Positions 1 through 6,788 of a stretch of 13,876 nucleotides of DNA are shown here, one piece after another. The stretch comes from an uncultured Lachnospiraceae bacterium. GTDB taxonomy: Bacteria > Bacillota > Clostridia > Lachnospirales > Lachnospiraceae. The stretch covers positions 1 through 13,876 of the forward strand of contig CAJUTU010000071.1 of assembly GCA_910589385.1 (NCBI GenBank), given 5' to 3'. Numbering within the stretch: the first letter of the stretch is position 1; each line of letters begins with the position of its first letter. Made by a program: the position numbers and the translations under genes. Under the pieces are notes generated by a model. That model did no database searches. It saw nothing but the letters and a program-made list of their open reading frames with translations, and was not told where the DNA came from.

Positions 1-51
1 GATAACTGCGGCGAATTTTATGCGAGCTTATACCGCCGTGAATAATTCAGG
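1..51. repeat. Left copy of 51-bp terminal inverted repeat
   Basis: The first 51 bases of the window reappear exactly, in reverse complement, at 13825-13875. Identity stops abruptly at base 52. Each copy contains short internal inverted segments (CGGCG at 9-13 against CGCCG at 34-38), so it could form a weak hairpin. No transposase lies next to it inside the window. It may be the edge of a repeated element in opposite orientation on each side, a terminal repeat of the whole segment, or an assembly breakpoint at a repeat. Confidence 0.9.
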
Positions 52-62
52 GTTAATGTAAA

Positions 63-1649
63 ATGAAGAAAAAACTCACCATACAACAACGTCTGATACT
101 TCCGATCATCCTGCTGGGAGTTGTGGCATTGATTTCAAACGTCCTGTCGGTTTTCAGTATCAATAACGTAGATTCCAATGCTTCTAAAATCGTAGATAAC
201 TATATGGTAGATTCAGAAACTCTGCAGAACATCCGGCATACGACTACAAATATCCATAAGATGGCGCTGTCCCATATCGTTGCGGCGGATTATAATACTA
301 TGATCACCATTGTGGCAGAGATCAAGGAAGAAGAGAAAATATTAGAGACATATTTAGAAGAATATCAAAAGTATGTTACGGAAGATGAAGAAGCAATTTA
401 TGAGCAGCTTTTGGAAAATTATGATTCCTTTAAGCATGCTTTGGTCTATCTTGTCTGTGCGAGCGCGGACAGCAAGACCCAGGATGCCTATGCTTACGCT
501 AACGGTGACGTAGCCCGTTCCGGAGCCGCTATAGCAGACAACACAGATGAACTGTATGCTGCTGTAAGCGCAAGGACAGCCGGTGCAAGACGGACACTCT
601 TTATTGTCTATATCATTTCGCTGGTTATTGCTGCGGCATCTATAGTAACATGTATGGCATTAGTATTTGCGGCTGTCCGGATCATCAAGAAATACGTGAT
701 AGCGCCGATCAAAGATACAGTGGATACACTTCAGGAAAGTTCACAGAAGCTTGACGAGGTGACAGGCGGAGTGCTGGAGCATACCCGCACATCGGGAAAA
801 AGCGCCAGGGGGCTTTCTTCTCTTGCGGACTCCTTGTCCATGGCAATCCAGAAGGTGGCAAAAAATGCAGAGATCATTAACAGCAGTGCCGCAGACATCA
901 AAGGGGATGTCCATGACATGGCGGAAGAATGCAGTGCCATTACAGACTATTCCTCTGCGATGAAGAAACGCGCAAATGAGATGGAGGCAGCGGCACAGGC
1001 AAACACGGAAGTCATTCAAAAGAAAGCAGCAGATATCCTGGAGGTGCTTGAAGAGGCGATTGAAAACAGTAAGAGTGTAGATCAGGTTAACAGCCTGACA
1101 AAAGATATCGTGGCAATCTCATCATCGACCAATCTGATTGCCCTGAATGCTTCCGTAGAGGCTATGCGTGCCGGTGAAGCCGGAAAAGGATTTGTTGTGG
1201 TTGCATCAGAGATAAAATCTTTAGCAAACTCCTGTAGTGAAACTGCCGGGCGTATCCAGGAAGTGAATAAGATCGTTACAAACGCAGTACATAACTTGTC
1301 AAAACATTCTCAGGACATGGCGGACTATCTTAGCGAGACTGTTTTGACGGAATTTCAGGAATTTGTCCGCTCTGGAAGACAGTACAAAGAGGATGCTGAT
1401 TATGTAAAAGAAATGATAGATTCATTTAACAGCAGGACTGACCGTCTTAGACATTCTATGACTGAGATAGCGGATTCTATTGAAAGCATTGCAAAGGCGA
1501 TTGATGACGGTGCAGCCGGGATTACCGGGGTAGCAGGAAGCACTAAGAGCCTGGTCGGGGATATGGCGGATATTACGGATCGTATGGATACAAACCGGGA
1601 GATTGTGGAAGAGCTGAAAAAACAGATGGGAGTATTCTCGGATTTTTAA
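63..1649 (+). CDS. Methyl-accepting chemotaxis protein with shortened HAMP region
   Basis: This is a membrane chemoreceptor of 528 residues that would pass ligand signals to CheA/CheW. Seen: TM1 at about 10-32, an extracytoplasmic mostly helical sensor domain at 34-175 (four-helix-bundle type by inference), TM2 at about 179-204, and a long helical signalling domain. Its hairpin tip lies at 351-394, with the core TNLIALNASVEAMRAGEAG. The usual ...EAARAGEAGKGFAVVADEI... is changed in several places (EAM, VVASEI). The HAMP domain seems cut short: VIAPIK at 212-217 runs almost directly into the signalling helix, where relatives carry roughly 45 more residues. The start is set by the N-terminal Lys run and TM1. 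The ribosome site is weak (CAGGG, 10 bases upstream), and I see no convincing promoter in the 62 bases available. A terminator follows at 1738. Confidence 0.88.
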   Translation: MKKKLTIQQRLILPIILLGVVALISNVLSVFSINNVDSNASKIVDNYMVDSETLQNIRHTTTNIHKMALSHIVAADYNTMITIVAEIKEEEKILETYLEEYQKYVTEDEEAIYEQLLENYDSFKHALVYLVCASADSKTQDAYAYANGDVARSGAAIADNTDELYAAVSARTAGARRTLFIVYIISLVIAAASIVTCMALVFAAVRIIKKYVIAPIKDTVDTLQESSQKLDEVTGGVLEHTRTSGKSARGLSSLADSLSMAIQKVAKNAEIINSSAADIKGDVHDMAEECSAITDYSSAMKKRANEMEAAAQANTEVIQKKAADILEVLEEAIENSKSVDQVNSLTKDIVAISSSTNLIALNASVEAMRAGEAGKGFVVVASEIKSLANSCSETAGRIQEVNKIVTNAVHNLSKHSQDMADYLSETVLTEFQEFVRSGRQYKEDADYVKEMIDSFNSRTDRLRHSMTEIADSIESIAKAIDDGAAGITGVAGSTKSLVGDMADITDRMDTNREIVEELKKQMGVFSDF

Positions 1650-1737
1650 GAAGGAATGATCATGATTTCCAGAACAACGGTCACCCAGATTTTCCGCATG
1701 TTTCAGTTTCTCAGCCTGAACCTGAATAAAAAAACAT

Positions 1738-1777
1738 GCAGCCAAGAAAGAAATTTCTCTCTTGGCTGCTGTTTTTT
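1738..1777. terminator. Intrinsic terminator after the chemoreceptor gene
   Basis: A perfect 10-bp stem (1738-1747 with 1760-1769, GCAGCCAAGA/TCTTGGCTGC) is followed by a T run ending at 1778. A run of A just upstream (1728-1734) makes it plausible in both directions. It would serve the chemoreceptor from the left and the broken glycosidase gene from the right. Confidence 0.85.
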
Positions 1778-1813
1778 TATGATGCGGCTATAAACCAACT
1801 GCTTTCCGAAAGG

Positions 1814-2665
1814 TTACGCGGTTTCCGCCATCTTTTTTTTGCGGTAACGTATGATCAAAACCGCTTCAATCGCTATGATGATCAAAGCAACAATTACGTC
1901 GGCTGTAATAAAGATCTTTGTTATATTGGCCATGATCCCGGCCGGGTCTTCATCCACCGTATAATATCCGCTGTTTCCGACCGTATAGAGAATATTCTTG
2001 CAAACCTGGCGCATGGCATGGATCGCTGTCGCACTCTGGTCAGACAGTATATTGGATTCTGCACTGGCAAATCCAAGCATCAGGTCATTGCCGTTACGGA
2101 TACAGTGGTCAGTGATCATATATCCATAGGAACCATCATAATCGGATTCGACCATACCGATAAATCCCCATTCACCGCGCAGCGCGTTATTCAGCAGATT
2201 GCTGTTTGCGCAGCTTGGCACCGTACCAATCCAGTTGAAGGAAGACATTGCTGCGTGGGAAGTCCCTTCAAATCCTTTTGTCGCAATCTCAAAGGGCTTC
2301 AGGTAAATTTCACGGATTGCCTGCTCGGAAGAGAAAGTCAGCAGCATGGAGGTTCTGTTGATCTCCTGGTCATTGAGGGCAAAATGCTTGATATATGCAT
2401 AGACATTATGCTCTGCAGCGCCGTTGGTCTGGTTTAGGGCCATATAGCCGGTCCACCGTGTGGGAATCCGAACGTACGGAAATGGCATATTCACCGGCCT
2501 CCAATATGTAACCGCCGCCTTATAGCCTTCACCGATCATTTCCTCTCCTGATTTATAAATCCTGATATTGATTTCTACATTTTTTTCCGCACTGTATTTT
2601 TCCAGATATTGATGTAAACGGGAACTATAAAGCTCATCATCCTCTACGATCGCAATTTTTACCAT
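1814..2665 (-). pseudogene. Response-regulator / GH3 glycosidase chimeric remnant
   Basis: The 283-codon frame joins unrelated pieces. Residues 1-46 are the start of a response-regulator receiver domain (IAIVEDDE acid pocket), with the phospho-acceptor Asp and everything after it missing. From about residue 72 it is the end of a family 3 glycoside hydrolase: KHFALNDQE at 93-101, the nucleophile motif ESDYDG with Asp175, then a membrane anchor at about 251-273 followed by RYRKKK. Between them, another frame (minus strand, about 2516-2451) reads ILEAGEYAISVRSDSHTVD, which resembles the C-terminal Fn3-like part of permuted GH3 enzymes. So at least two deletions seem to have fused three fragments. 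The start has a good ribosome site (GGAG, 8 bases upstream) and a MerR-type promoter. Neither parent activity is likely to survive. A misassembly is the alternative. Confidence 0.72.
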
Positions 2666-2722
2666 TTTCTCTTCTCCACCCTGCTATACTAAAATCCGTG
2701 CCGTCAGCGACGAGGTTTGTGT

Positions 2723-2753
2723 ATTATATGGTGTATAGTAACTTGACAGTCAA
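2723..2753 (-). promoter_or_regulatory. MerR-type promoter (19-bp spacer)
   Basis: On the minus strand TTGACT (2753-2748) and TATAAT (2728-2723) are separated by 19 bp, the over-long spacing typical of promoters activated by MerR-family regulators. The spacer holds an imperfect dyad, TGTCAAGT-T-ACTATACA. It faces the chimeric remnant (ATG at 2665) and lies just downstream of the merR remnant. Its -35 region and upstream flank (TCCTCTTGACTGT) match the arms of the palindrome at 3308-3360, so both are probably sites for the same regulator. Confidence 0.7.
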
Positions 2754-2791
2754 GAGGATTTTTCTGTGGAATAGAGAAGATTCACAGACGA

Positions 2792-3304
2792 TCATTTTAT
2801 CTGGATATAGACCTGTATAAGCTGGATTTGTGCATTTTTTGAAGCAACTTCATCAATCAGGAGGATCTCATAAGCATTCCCTGCGATTTCAAGTTGATTT
2901 TTATGGATATAATGCAAGAGGTGGGCATAGATGGGATCCGTATCCTGGAAACTCCCATGCCCGCAAGCAGTGATATAGTTTCCCTTTGGCAGGCGGTCTT
3001 TGCAGACCATAAACCCCTCTGGATAACCAAAGGCAATGCCGGACTGCCTGCATTTTAAGTAAAAACCTATCCATTCCTCATCAAAAATATCACGTTTCTT
3101 CTTTGAGAAAGGATCACTGGAAAAAATCGGTTTTTCCTCCTGATGTACCAGCCGGATATCTGTATCTGCAGGAGTACAGTTCTGTACATATGTCTTTATT
3201 TTATTTGACGGCATTCCAAGCTCTTTCAAAATCAAAGCTTTTCTGCTCATATCTGAAATTTTGGAAAACTCACTGATGGTAAGGTAACGAGATTTTTCTT
3301 TCAT
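2792..3304 (-). pseudogene. MerR-family regulator with internal deletions
   Basis: Family members are about 270 residues; this one has 170. The helix-turn-helix start is clear (YLTISEFSKISDMSRKALI, residues 7-25). It then jumps straight to LKELGMPSNKIKTYV, skipping the wing (the usual YYDxIGLF...NGYRYY section). A second jump near residue 45 removes most of the long dimerisation helix, and the GyrI-like effector-binding domain follows apparently complete (about 60-170). Both joints (near 3229 and 3169) keep the frame. I chose ATG at 3304 because AGGAG lies 10 bases upstream; the in-frame TTG at 3313 is too close to it. It is divergent from the MATE remnant and probably once controlled it. Without wing and dimer helix, normal DNA binding is doubtful. 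Confidence 0.72.
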
Positions 3305-3307
3305 AGT

Positions 3308-3360
3308 TTTCAAACTCCTCTTGACTGTATAGTATCTATACAGTCAAGAGGAGTTTGAAA
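3308..3360. repeat. 53-bp near-perfect palindrome in divergent promoter region
   Basis: Arms of 25 bp (3308-3332 and 3336-3360) are exact inverted copies separated by only TAT. Each arm contains, in mirror image, an AGGAG ribosome site, a TTGACT -35-like box and half of the operator-like TGTATAG/CTATACA. The ribosome site for merR lies in the left arm read on the minus strand. No -10 box is found 16-19 bp beyond either TTGACT, because the mirrored arm occupies that place. It could be a paired MerR operator or a fold-back/template-switch product that destroyed the original promoter. Confidence 0.9.
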
Positions 3361-3389
3361 CTGCAATGAGTTCAAGGGAGGTTTTACTT

Positions 3390-4040
3390 ATGACGAAAGA
3401 GCAAAATAAGGAATTGCTGCGATATGTGGTGCCGTCCGCAGGAGGGTTGTGCGTTACCTATCTTTATAACATCATTGACGGGATTTTTGTCGGCTGGGGA
3501 GTCGGACACCTTGCCCTGGCAGCGGTCAATATCTCTGTCCCATTCATTACGTCACTGGTTGCCCTGTCCGTCCTGCTGGAAATGGGCGCATCCACCGTGA
3601 TCTTCATCCGCCTGGGGCGGGGGGATGTAAAAGAGACAAACGATGCTTTTATGACAGGCTTATCCATGACATTTCTTCTGTCCTTGATCCTGCTTGTGAT
3701 CGGGATGGCGCTGCCGGATCTCGTGATCTTCCGCACACAGGCCGTCAGATTGTTCAATAAGGACGCTGCGCTTGTAGAGATGGCTTCGGCGGCGCTGCCT
3801 GTTTTTGCAGTCTCCTTTCTCTTTATGGCTGCTAACCTTATTTATACTGCTTATTTTTACTCCACCAAGCAGACCGGAAAAGCCGATATCATAGCCATCA
3901 GCAGGGGAGTGGCGGTCAAAGCGATTGCGATCTTTCTCGTCCCGGTATTCCTGGGGGACGGTTATATATGGCATTCGGCAGCGGCCGCAGAAGGGATTAC
4001 GCTGCTCATCTGCTTTCGTTTACGGTTCCGTGGACAGTAA
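3390..4040 (+). pseudogene. MATE efflux pump with central deletion
   Basis: MATE multidrug exporters have 12 membrane helices and about 450 residues; this frame has 216. Residues 1-112 match the N-terminal part (LLRYVVPSAGG, then YNIIDGIFVG in TM1, TM2, TM3). Residues from about 113 (IFRTQAVRLFNKDAALVEM onward, including IYTAYFYSTKQTGKADIIAISRG) match the last three helices. About 200 residues are absent, joined in frame near 3726. The tail LRFRGQ looks improvised, and the reading continues in another frame without clear homology to about 4165. ATG at 3390 is preferred over 3366 because GGGAGG lies 8 bases upstream. It is divergent from the merR remnant across the palindrome. Half-pumps of this shape are not expected to transport. 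Confidence 0.75.
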
Positions 4041-4162
4041 GTTCCATTTCTGCGGACCGTTTTCCTGTGAAAAGTATGGATGAAGTTATGAAAAGCATTC
4101 CTGTTTCGCTGCATTTCTCCGTCTCGATTTTCTTTACGGATGAATTTTTTCGGAGTAATGTA

Positions 4163-4197
4163 TGATACAATATAAATCAGCGCACGTATCAGTGCGC
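4163..4197 (+). promoter_or_regulatory. Extended -10 and short hairpin before nitroreductase gene
   Basis: TGATACAAT at 4163-4171 is an extended -10 box (TGn plus TACAAT) without a clear -35. A GCGCAC/GTGCGC hairpin (4180-4185 with 4192-4197) follows at once. It is probably the promoter for the nitroreductase operon, with the hairpin at the transcript start. The hairpin has no proper T run, so I do not call it a terminator. Confidence 0.4.
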
Positions 4198-4247
4198 TTC
4201 TTAAAAACCTGACTGGTTCAAATACTTAAACCAAAGGAGTGTATGTT

Positions 4248-4898
4248 ATGGATATTTTAGAGATTATGAAGGCCCGCCACAGTGTGCGGCAGTACTGCGA
4301 AAGTAAGATTGAGAGCGAGAAAAAAGAGATTTTGGCCGCTCTGGCAAATGAATGCAACCGGGAGAGCGGTTTAAACATCCAGATCATCTATGAGGAACCA
4401 AAATGTTTTAGCGGCATGATGGCGCATTACGGGAAATTCAGCGGGGTAGAGAATTACATTGCGCTTGTCGGCGAAAAACATGTGGCATTGGAGGAAAAGG
4501 CAGGATACTATGGCGAGAGGCTGGTATTAAAGGCACAGGAACTTGGACTGAATACCTGCTGGGTTGCACTGACGCATGGAAAGAGCGCAGCGAAGATCGG
4601 GCAGGGCGAAAAACTTGCATGCATCATCTCACTGGGATACGGGGTTACGCAGGGTGTTGCGCACAATAATAAACCAATGGAGCAGATCTGCAATTGTGCA
4701 TCCCATATGCCGGACTGGTTTTCCAGAGGGATGGAAGCAGCCATGCTTGCGCCCACAGCCATGAACCAGCAGAAATTTTATTTTACGCTTAAAAATGAAA
4801 CTGTATCTGCAAAAGCAGGAAGCGGATTCTATACGAAGATGGATCTTGGCATCGTAAAATATCATTTTGAAGCTGTTACAGGCCGTAAGGTGCGATAG
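4248..4898 (+). CDS. Nitroreductase family protein (TM1586-type)
   Basis: A flavin-dependent nitroreductase-fold protein of 216 residues, full length for its group. It opens with MDILEIMKARHSVRQY, the usual FMN-contact start (RHSVRQY). The middle matches the TM1586-like nitroreductases: HYGKFSGVENYIALVG, then GYYGERLVLKAQELGLNTCWVALTHG. The end has the second half-site (MEAAMLAPTAMNQQKFYF) and MDLGIVKYHFE. The substrate is not evident; such proteins reduce nitro or quinone-like compounds with NAD(P)H. ATG 4248 is chosen over GTG 4239 because AAGGAG ends at 4239, 8 bases upstream. An ArsR-type regulator starts 58 bases downstream on the same strand, so the two probably form an operon. Confidence 0.85.
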   Translation: MDILEIMKARHSVRQYCESKIESEKKEILAALANECNRESGLNIQIIYEEPKCFSGMMAHYGKFSGVENYIALVGEKHVALEEKAGYYGERLVLKAQELGLNTCWVALTHGKSAAKIGQGEKLACIISLGYGVTQGVAHNNKPMEQICNCASHMPDWFSRGMEAAMLAPTAMNQQKFYFTLKNETVSAKAGSGFYTKMDLGIVKYHFEAVTGRKVR

Positions 4899-4956
4899 AG
4901 GCGCATGCCGTATCTGCAATGGTGATCTCAAATGGCAGAAAAGCAGGTGGGAGACT

Positions 4957-5319
4957 ATGTATATGAAGGAAGATATAGAAAAACTGGCAGAGGATTTTGA
5001 AAATTGCCGGAAAGTGCTCATCGCGCTTGGGGATGAGAACCGTCAGCATCTGATCCTGGAAATGCTGAAGATAGAAGACTGTTATGGGGCCAGGGTAGGG
5101 GATATCACGGAAAGGACGCATCTTTCCCGCCCGGCAGTATCTCATCACCTTCAGATTTTGAAGGACGCAGGAATTTTGAAGGTGAGGAAAGAAGCGGCTA
5201 AAAATTATTATTATTTTGACCCGGATACCAAAAGCTTTGACCGGCTGATCCATGTGCTGCAGAAGGCGAAAGAACTGACTGCAGGATTACCGGACAGGAG
5301 CAGGGAGAGAAGCTCATAG
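4957..5319 (+). CDS. ArsR-family winged-helix regulator
   Basis: A 120-residue DNA-binding regulator. The winged helix is clear: VGDITERTHLSRPAVSHHLQ as helix-turn-helix and recognition helix, then LKDAGILKVRKEAAKNYYYF as wing, and a C-terminal dimerisation helix. The CxC metal site of classic ArsR/SmtB proteins is missing, so it probably senses something other than metal. It lies 58 bases after the nitroreductase gene and probably shares its message, perhaps as its repressor. The start could be ATG 4957 or ATG 4963; the AGGTGGGAG site (4945-4953) suits either. No terminator was found after it. Confidence 0.85.
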   Translation: MYMKEDIEKLAEDFENCRKVLIALGDENRQHLILEMLKIEDCYGARVGDITERTHLSRPAVSHHLQILKDAGILKVRKEAAKNYYYFDPDTKSFDRLIHVLQKAKELTAGLPDRSRERSS

Positions 5320-5367
5320 ACCGTTAATGTCCATGGAATCCCATAAAGTTTACCCATTCCCCAATGC

Positions 5368-5396
5368 TTGAAAAGTAAACCTTCTTTTAGTATAAT
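5368..5396 (+). promoter_or_regulatory. Sigma-A promoter for Rpn nuclease gene
   Basis: TTGAAA (5368-5373) and TATAAT (5391-5396) with a 17-bp spacer. It lies 66 bases before the chosen start of the nuclease gene and gives that gene its own transcript. Confidence 0.85.
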
Positions 5397-5461
5397 GAAG
5401 TTACAGTAAAAGAGATTAGAGAAAGCGGTAGAGCGGTAGGAGAATGGGAGGTGGGGGAGAT

Positions 5462-6466
5462 ATGATGAATAAAAAAGAGACAGATGTAAACAGCAAAGTA
5501 GGAGGGGAACGAACCAATTCTGCTGAGTTGATCCTGGATCATGTTAAGGAAAGAATTAACGAATCGGGAAAGGGAACAGCAGTACCGGAACCTGATACTC
5601 AAAAATCAGATGTGAAAACAACGTCTAAGGATTCTGTATTTCGTGACTTGTTTGGGGATCGCAAGTATGCCCTGCAGTTATATCAGGCAATCCATCCGGA
5701 AGATACGGATGTAACAGAAGCAGATATAGGGAATGTGACGATAAAGAATGTTTTCACGGATCAGGAGTATAACGACTTAGGCATGACGGTTCGTGAAAAG
5801 ATACTTTTGATGCTGGAGGGGCAATCCAGGTGGACGATGAATATTATCATCAGGATCTTCCTTTATCTTGCACATACATGGAATGAGTACATTGAAAGTA
5901 CGAGGCAAAATCGGTATGGAAGTAAAAAACTGGTTGTTCCCAGACCAGAACTCTATGTGATATATGCGGGTGACCGAAAAACCAGGCCGGAATGGATCCG
6001 GCTTTCGGAGGAATTTTTTGAAGGAAATAAGGATTTCCTTGAAGTAAACGTAAAAGTGCTTTATGGAGAAGGAAAAGACGACATTATAAGCCAGTATGTA
6101 GACTTTACAAAGGTATATAATGAGCAGATAAAGCTGCATGGTAAAACAAGGGAGGCTGTGCTGGAGACAATAAGGATATGCAAAGACAGAAATGTGCTGA
6201 AGGAGTATTTATCCGGACGTGAGAAGGAGGTTATTAATATCATGATGGGTTTATTTGATCAGGAAAAGGCGGTAGAGCAGTTCGGTAATGAAAAGAAGGA
6301 AGAAGGCCGTGCAGAGGGCCGTGCAGAAGGAAAACTTGAAGGAAAAAAAGAAGCGGCCATCAACATGAAGGCAGAGGGCCTATCAGAAGGTATGATTGCT
6401 AAAGTCTTGGATGTAGGTTTGAGTATAGTTCAGGAATGGATTTCTGGGACAGCTGTGATGAGATAA
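5462..6466 (+). CDS. Rpn / PD-(D/E)XK nuclease family protein
   Basis: A 334-residue member of the Rpn (recombination-promoting nuclease) group, often labelled putative transposase although it is a PD-(D/E)XK-fold nuclease. Seen: DSVFRDLFGDRKYALQLY from residue 57, the NDLG segment with Asp105, and the E119-G-Q121 catalytic pair followed by RWTMNIIIRIFLYLAHTW. A Glu/Gly-rich repeat linker (EGRAEGRAEGKLEG) and a C-terminal helix-turn-helix-like end (LSEGMIAKVLDVGLSIVQEW) are typical of the clostridial branch. The first 50 or so residues are an extra polar tail not usual in relatives. The start at 5462 is set by a long G/A-rich ribosome site just upstream; ATG 5465 is possible. Its role is unknown, and such genes are abundant and variable in Lachnospiraceae. 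Confidence 0.82.
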   Translation: MMNKKETDVNSKVGGERTNSAELILDHVKERINESGKGTAVPEPDTQKSDVKTTSKDSVFRDLFGDRKYALQLYQAIHPEDTDVTEADIGNVTIKNVFTDQEYNDLGMTVREKILLMLEGQSRWTMNIIIRIFLYLAHTWNEYIESTRQNRYGSKKLVVPRPELYVIYAGDRKTRPEWIRLSEEFFEGNKDFLEVNVKVLYGEGKDDIISQYVDFTKVYNEQIKLHGKTREAVLETIRICKDRNVLKEYLSGREKEVINIMMGLFDQEKAVEQFGNEKKEEGRAEGRAEGKLEGKKEAAINMKAEGLSEGMIAKVLDVGLSIVQEWISGTAVMR

Positions 6467-6530
6467 TAGAATAGATAAAATGAATACCGAGCTACAGACC
6501 GCAACCCTGTTTGTCCACAGAGGAAAGTTG

Positions 6531-6575
6531 GTGCATTGTAGATTAGATTGAAACTAAATTACAGTGCACTTTTTT
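6531..6575 (+). terminator. Intrinsic terminator after Rpn nuclease gene
   Basis: A stem of GTGCATTGTA (6531-6540) with TACAGTGCAC (6560-6569), one wobble pair, is followed by six T. It ends the nuclease transcript. Confidence 0.85.
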
Positions 6576-6610
6576 AATGTCGAATTTTGACCCGGCGAAT
6601 GAAGTGTAAC

Positions 6611-6748
6611 GATTAAATCATCAAATAAAACATCCCCTTACCAAAAAGGAATTGACAGCTTTTGCCAGTGAAGCTATATTAATAATAGAAGATGAATTGC
6701 GTAACGCATATCTGACAGGAAAGGAATTTGACGATCATATCAATTGAT
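6611..6748 (+). pseudogene. Possible C-terminal remnant of an unknown gene
   Basis: An open frame without a start codon runs from about 6611 to a TGA just before the TRIC gene. Its end reads ELTAFASEAILIIEDELRNA and continues to a polar, coding-like tail. I cannot name the family. The same bases contain a consensus promoter, so the coding appearance may be chance. The rest of 6467-6788 holds only the terminator at 6531 and that promoter. Confidence 0.25.
6652..6680 (+). promoter_or_regulatory. Sigma-A promoter for TRIC-family gene
   Basis: A perfect TTGACA (6652-6657), 17-bp spacer, TATATT (6675-6680). It lies about 110 bases before the membrane protein gene and after the terminator of the upstream gene. 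Confidence 0.75.
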
Positions 6749-6788
6749 TCCGCTGTGCAAATTGGTTATAAAACAGGGAGAATGTAGT

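Noticed and set aside
1661..1792. Short frame starting MISRTTVTQIF after the chemoreceptor gene
   Set aside because: A fair AAGGA site precedes it, but it runs through the terminator stem and has no recognisable content.
1736..2437. A 233-codon plus-strand open frame
   Set aside because: It is antisense to the response-regulator/GH3 remnant, has no ribosome site, begins inside a terminator and has no recognisable motifs.
3968..4165. 65-codon frame overlapping the MATE end
   Set aside because: No ribosome site or family likeness; it is probably out-of-frame debris after the MATE remnant.
4212..4231. GGTTCAAAT resembling a tRNA T-loop
   Set aside because: No acceptor, D or anticodon arms are present nearby.
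5462..6466. Rpn gene as evidence for a transposon
   Set aside because: Despite the common 'putative transposase' label, this is a nuclease-fold family, and no element ends were found around it.
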